A DNA stretch of 64,000 nt, taken from positions 682,001-746,000 of the forward strand of contig JAMXDE010000029.1 in the NCBI GenBank assembly GCA_026770025.1, in the 5' to 3' direction. This DNA comes from Craspedostauros australis. Its lineage: Eukaryota; Bacillariophyta; Bacillariophyceae; Mastogloiales; Achnanthaceae. Below, piece by piece: positions 59,524 to 64,000 of this stretch (positions are counted from its first letter, which is position 1; every line of letters begins with the position of its first letter). The notes beneath the pieces were generated by a model. It was not told the DNA's origin. It saw only the letters and a list, made by a program, of their open reading frames with translations, and ran no database searches. Both the position numbers and the translations under genes were made by a program.

Positions 59524-60511
59524 CTACGTCGACTTCTTGGCAGCACCTGCCTCATCGCCGGTCGTTCGTTTCCGTCGCACGTCCCAGTTGAAGATCCTCG
59601 TCATGCTGACCTCCGATGTGACGATCTGATCCCTCACGAATGCCAGATCGGACTTGACGACCTCGTATTCTTTGCGAGCCGATTCCAGATTGTGCGTGAG
59701 GAAGTCGATCGCCTCCTCGTACGTGTATTCCAGCATGACGTTGGCGCCCAGCCAGAGGTTGACGATGCCGCAGTCCGTGTCCACCTCGGCCTTGCCGTAT
59801 ATGCTGTCCGCGAGGCTGTATCGTGTTATGGTGGTCTCGCCCGATTCCTTCTTCTTTTTGAGATTCGTCACCAAGCTCAACGACTTTTCGATGTCCGGGA
59901 TCTTCTGCTGGTAGTTTTGTCCTGTTTGTGTTGTTATGCGATGCAATGGACAGCATTGGTTTGCACCACAAGGTCGGCCACCATTGAATGCCAATTCAGT
60001 TGGTTTGTGTCGAGTTCCGAATTGCCAAGAGGAGGTGTGATGTGATGTGTGGAGGGAGCAGCATAGAGCAATTCCCCAAAGCGCATCAATGTGATGGCAA
60101 ACGGTGTACCGCATCATTATCATTATGATTGTAACGAATGAGTGAATGGTTGAATGGTTGAATGAAAGAGCGGATGAAGGTGAGTTGGTTGCATGGTATG
60201 GCGTGGCGTGCATGAAACGAAAAAGTGCTGACCATGAAAGGAGATGCTCCACAATCCTCTTGCGACAACTCACGCTTCTGGGTCAACGTCGTCTCAAAGG
60301 TCTTGAATTTGGAATGCAATTCGGAGTACGCGCCGATCAGGAGCTCCGCCGAAGCCGTGGGGGTGAAGGTCTTGGCGAAGGCTTCGACGTCGTCGATGAA
60401 TTTGACGAACGGGATGCCGCGATCATTCTCTCCGTTCGTGATGGAAAGCAGGCTCATGTCCTCCACAGGAACCGCCGTGTCCTTCGTCTCTTCTGCTGTT
60501 GTGGATGTCAT
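59524..60511 (-). CDS. PFD3: Prefoldin subunit 3 (VBP1/PAC10-like), two exons
   Basis: Prefoldin is a hexameric co-chaperone that passes unfolded actin and tubulin to the CCT chaperonin; subunit 3 is one of its two alpha-type subunits. Exon 1 is 60511-60274 and exon 2 is 59921-59524. The intron starts GTGAGT and ends AAACAG, phase 1, and splicing gives TLTQKR-QNYQQKIPDIEKSL. The product has 211 residues (human VBP1 has 197). Visible family text: NDRGIPFVKFIDDVEAFAKT, the first coiled coil ending in TQKRQNYQQKIPDIEKSLSL, RYSLADSIYGKAEVDTDCGI, VNLWLGANVMLEYTYEEAID, and the second coiled coil SARKEYEVVKSDLAFVRDQI followed by TRIFNWDVRRKR. Confidence 0.93.
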
Positions 60512-61887
60512 GATGGGCTTGTGTGCGTGTGTGTTTGTGCAAGAGATGGAGTAGATGGGTCTCGTCTGAACGAGGAGCTGTGTCGCTTGTGGTGGGAGCT
60601 TGATTCAGGGTTGATGCTTGTCTCGGTGCTTTGTGTCATGTTTGTGGGTTGGGTCTGCGATGGTGGGCAGGGTGTGTGTGTTGGTGCGTTTGTTTGAGTG
60701 TGCTTGGCGACCTCTTTGGTCTTGTTGCTCATGGTCGGTTCTTGTCATGTCGGATGACTGCAAGACAGTGAAAGCTCAATACAAATACAATGAACGCTGA
60801 TATCTACCAATTATCCAACATATTTGTGGATCGTGGAAAGACTCATGAGCTAGATCATAATGATTCAGACGACTCCCTCAGGAAAATTGAGTCGGAGAAC
60901 CGAGTTTGGAGAACACCCACGCGAAACTTGCCTCGGATTTCCTGTGACGATGATGGTGATGGATCTCGCGTCAGGCAACGCACTGCGATGGAAATGGATC
61001 TTGTGTCTGACGAGGCACACAAAAACCTCACCCTCTCTCGCTCTCTCTTTGGAGTATAGTAGAGACAGCAACTCCAGCGAGTTCATCATCAAACGATGCT
61101 TACCATGGAGCCGTGCGTTCCGAACGACACGCCGCCGAAAATGAACAAGAGCGACCACCACCAAGGGGAAGGCAAAGACGGCACAACAAAACCTGAGTGT
61201 TGCGCGAACCTGGTCTGTGCGGGTGGCACAGCACAAAGACGCACAAACAGATTCGAACAGACACGAAGTTGAGGAGACCAAGAACAACAAGCCGTTGGTG
61301 TGAACGTTCCAGTGTGCCAGTCAGCCGCTCTCTCGAGACTTTCCTCGCTTCACGCTCGCAAACACATCCAAGACAGCACAGCCATCGTCATCATCACTAT
61401 CATCCGCACCGACATTGTCATCGACACCGACATCGACTACCCACAGCACTCAACCTTCAGAACCACCCACGCCGTCTCCAGACCCTGCAGTCCCCGTAGT
61501 GGCGTTGGTATTGGTAGGTCGAGGAGTTACTGGTGGAGCAGTGGAGCAACCACACACAGATACGCTGATTCATCGCAGGTAGCGAAAAGCACCGCTGCCG
61601 CTGCCACTGCCACTGTACGACTAGATAGCACACGATAGCATACGACAGCATACGATCTAAGGCGGTTCGAAGGCAACCGAAGGAATCAAAGCTGAACGGA
61701 GCCTGGCTGGAGTCCTCACGAAGGCAGAACAAGACAAGACCAGGTGAGCAGAATCAAACATTGTCGTCGCTGTTGATGACACCAACACTCATAATATCAC
61801 TCACACCAACACCAGAACTCCACGGTTTCTTGTTGCTGTCGCCCTTTCGCCTCCAATCAATTCTGCCGAACGGCTGTCAACAGCAAG
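60512..61887. other. Intergenic region before the P-loop NTPase-like frame
   Basis: About 1.38 kb containing the prefoldin promoter and the upstream flank of the 61888 frame. It holds CATCGN-type simple sequence at 61385-61440 and three direct 10-bp units at 61626-61655. Frames here are short and unconvincing. I see no RNA gene. Confidence 0.45.
61626..61655. repeat. Three tandem 10-bp units
   Basis: TAGCACACGA, TAGCATACGA and CAGCATACGA follow one another directly, about 230 bp upstream of the NTPase-like start codon. Confidence 0.7.
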
Positions 61888-64000
61888 ATGAACAACATGT
61901 CACTGCTGAGGACACTCGGCGACACTCAAGCGCCAATGGCTGAAGATGATCAAGCAACACCTATCGATCTCGACTCAATCTTCGACAATGTGCTTTTCTG
62001 GGTCAACGAGTGGAGCGAAGTACCCGAAGAATTGAAGCAACTTCTGGAGGCAAAAGTGCGAAAGGACAAACCACATTTTTCGGATGAGGATGTTGAGGAG
62101 GAAGTGGAATTCCAGCTTTCGATAGAAGAATTGTGCAGGAAGCGCATTCTCAAGCAGGCCGACAAGAGTGACGACATCCAAAGTTTGGAACAAAAGCTCT
62201 CCTCCACACGTATTGCTGGAACCTTGACCGAACAATGGCTCTCGGCTTGGCTTCGTTTCCATCAAGAAATCCCCGAGTGCATCCGCAACGCTTTGTGGAA
62301 ACCCAACGACGATCACAAACTCGCCGATCCTAAGAACCCACGCCAATCAGTTCTCAACCTGTTGAAGGAGATCCGCGGTAACGACCCCAATGGCTTTCGT
62401 GGTCTACAGTACACCTCGCACACCATCAGCGATGAAGCTACTGGCTACGCACACTACATCGGCAAGGCCAACTTTCGACATGGAGGGAATATCGGTATGG
62501 TCCCCAAACAAGTCTTCATCAACGCGCCGATCCGACAAGGACGCCTCCACAAGGACGACCTGATTCATGTGTACCACGAAGAGAGTGGTAGCGGCAAGAC
62601 CGTGGAGCTTGCGGCGAGCGCATTCACCAGAGACGCTCTGTTTACCATCATGCTCGACACCGACGATGTGAAGCTTCTCGATTCATCGAATTCTCTTGCG
62701 GTCAAGAAACACCGAAGGGACCAATCCTGGACGAAGCTCACAGATGAAGTCAAATCGGTCCTCACGCGAGACAAAAAAAGTCTCGGCAGACTTGTCAACT
62801 TTCTCAAAGTGTTGGATGGGAAGATGCAAAAGAAGACCACACTTTTCATCGTCGTTGGGATTGACGAAGCAAGCAAGTCCCCAAACTTCGTCCGGGCCAT
62901 CATCGACAGCCACGACGACTTTGGAACGGAGCTGGGGAAGTTCATCCGGGACATATTCGCCGAAGAGGCCACGAAACAAGTCAATCCCTTTGCAGCGGGA
63001 GCACCACAAGGCTCCTCAAATGCAAACAAACTCCCCCGTTTTCTCAAGCACATTCACATCAAAGTCCTATTCTCTGTGGCAGGCACCGGTGCTTCCCAAC
63101 CACCGACGGGATCAATCCCCAAGAGCTTCACTCACCTCAATACTTCTGCAAAGGTGAACCCTGCAGCCGTCTACCACATTCTTCGCCGCGAATACGTGGA
63201 AGACGTCACGAATACCATCATACCAGAGTACACAGAGGTTAAGAAGTTCCCTCTTCTCAACGCCATCGTTGATTCCAACGTCCGGATGATCTCGATCTAC
63301 ATGCGAGTGTCAAGAAAGCAAGAAAACATCAACCGTGGCCAGGGAAAGAAGTCAAGCGAGAATGAATACGAGCAGAATGCCATCCTTTCCAAAACTTTCA
63401 CCATCTTCATGAAAAGCAATGGCATGAAAACTCTGGTGCACAATCCGTACCTTGCGCGGCTCACAGCATCCCAGGCTTTGGCAGCTCTTCTTTTCCAACA
63501 GAATGAAGCTTTCAGCAAACCGCTCACCGATACTCAACTGAACAACATGGACTACGGGATCACCTTCCAACGCTTCAAGGGTGACCTGGGCGGTTCCATC
63601 ATGCGTCGGTTGGTCGTCGATTATGGCTTAGTCACCGCAAGGCCACTCACGGGTGAGGATGAGAGCAAGCCGCAGGCAAGTCCGTTCGCGCTCACCGGCG
63701 CCATGCAGCTCCTTTGCCTTTGGATCATTCAAAGCGGTGAAGCAATTGCGGCTGAGAAATCGTTTCTCGGAACAACCTCAGCCAGCTTTGAAACCCTCAC
63801 TGCGTTGCTGGCCGGGGCCGCCATCGCTGCGTCCTCCGTCGTGAAGAAGGATAAGCACGGGCGCGTCGTTGCTGCTCCCGCCAATGGTCCCAATCCTAAC
63901 ACGGTTGGGCAGCAGGAAGCAGACATCATTGCTGCTCTGCGCAAGGTCGGGATGAAAATCAAACCACACCCGAATGACACCCAGCCAACCCACTACACAT
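61888..64000 (+). CDS. RHS/Crinkler-like P-loop NTPase, 3' truncated by window edge
   Basis: An ATG at 61888 (MNNMSLLRTLGDTQAPMAED) opens a frame with no stop through base 64000, at least 704 codons, so the C-terminus is outside the window. Residues 1-~220 are acidic and helical with no domain I recognise. At 232-238, ESGSGKT in HVYHEESGSGKTVELA is a clear Walker A loop. About 90 residues later, TLFIVVGIDEASKSPNFVRA is a good Walker B strand with the DE pair. Further on are HIHIKVLFSVAGTGASQPPT and a long region of alternating helix and strand. The spacing, a divergent P-loop NTPase in a large intronless gene, resembles kinetoplastid RHS and oomycete/fungal Crinkler-type NTPases, which are often linked to mobile or effector genes. 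That family call is inference from general layout. It could instead be a lineage-specific STAND-like ATPase. Confidence 0.6.
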   Translation, partial: MNNMSLLRTLGDTQAPMAEDDQATPIDLDSIFDNVLFWVNEWSEVPEELKQLLEAKVRKDKPHFSDEDVEEEVEFQLSIEELCRKRILKQADKSDDIQSLEQKLSSTRIAGTLTEQWLSAWLRFHQEIPECIRNALWKPNDDHKLADPKNPRQSVLNLLKEIRGNDPNGFRGLQYTSHTISDEATGYAHYIGKANFRHGGNIGMVPKQVFINAPIRQGRLHKDDLIHVYHEESGSGKTVELAASAFTRDALFTIMLDTDDVKLLDSSNSLAVKKHRRDQSWTKLTDEVKSVLTRDKKSLGRLVNFLKVLDGKMQKKTTLFIVVGIDEASKSPNFVRAIIDSHDDFGTELGKFIRDIFAEEATKQVNPFAAGAPQGSSNANKLPRFLKHIHIKVLFSVAGTGASQPPTGSIPKSFTHLNTSAKVNPAAVYHILRREYVEDVTNTIIPEYTEVKKFPLLNAIVDSNVRMISIYMRVSRKQENINRGQGKKSSENEYEQNAILSKTFTIFMKSNGMKTLVHNPYLARLTASQALAALLFQQNEAFSKPLTDTQLNNMDYGITFQRFKGDLGGSIMRRLVVDYGLVTARPLTGEDESKPQASPFALTGAMQLLCLWIIQSGEAIAAEKSFLGTTSASFETLTALLAGAAIAASSVVKKDKHGRVVAAPANGPNPNTVGQQEADIIAALRKVGMKIKPHPNDTQPTHYT

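Noticed and set aside
1..64000. tRNA, rRNA or CRISPR loci
   Set aside because: I looked for T-loop GGTTCGAATCC-type sequences with matching arms and for regularly spaced repeats. None was convincing, and CRISPR is not expected in nuclear DNA.

Overview
This is nuclear DNA from a photosynthetic eukaryote with a secondary, red-lineage plastid, most likely a diatom or related heterokont alga. Three nuclear genes (a BolA protein, magnesium chelatase subunit D and a TrmB-like methyltransferase) encode an N-terminal signal peptide followed by a phenylalanine and a basic transit-like stretch. That is the bipartite presequence used to reach a plastid through the ER. Genes are dense, sit on both strands, and carry none to a few short GT-AG introns. 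Every assignment was made by reading protein motifs and splice sites by eye; no database search was run.

Layout. 1-10 kb: the 3' part of a RAD17 clamp loader gene, convergent with a very large SWI/SNF ATPase whose N-terminal thousand residues are mostly glutamine. 10.6-18 kb: a plastid-type BolA gene, a four-exon chlD gene whose signal-peptide exon lies 663 bp upstream of the main body, and a TYW2-type tRNA wybutosine gene. 18-22.6 kb: an SGNH hydrolase, an MPDU1/PQ-loop membrane protein, and a secretory protein with three thioredoxin/GST-N-like folds. 22.6-31.3 kb: a complete two-ORF non-LTR retrotransposon (LINE), flanked by a perfect 18-bp target-site duplication and inserted 6 bp after the stop codon of the thioredoxin-fold gene. 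31.4-46 kb: a plastid-targeted TrmB-like methyltransferase, REV1 translesion polymerase, an ankyrin-BTB protein, an SRR1-domain protein and a RAD7-like leucine-rich-repeat protein. 47-52 kb: a large STAND-type ATPase. 52-56 kb: two tandem cyclophilins with partly shared intron positions, the second with a predicted dual-acylation N-terminus. 56-60.5 kb: a GT14-like glycosyltransferase and prefoldin subunit 3. 61.9 kb to the window edge: a 704-codon open frame, cut off by the window, encoding a P-loop protein that resembles the RHS/Crinkler NTPases.

How the genes relate. This is ordinary eukaryotic gene order, not operons. Three genes concern DNA damage (RAD17, REV1, RAD7-like), two concern tRNA modification (TYW2, TrmB-like), and two are clearly plastid proteins (ChlD, BolA). 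The most dynamic parts are the LINE, the tandem cyclophilins, the CAG/CAA-rich SNF2 N-terminus and the near-identical ankyrin repeats.
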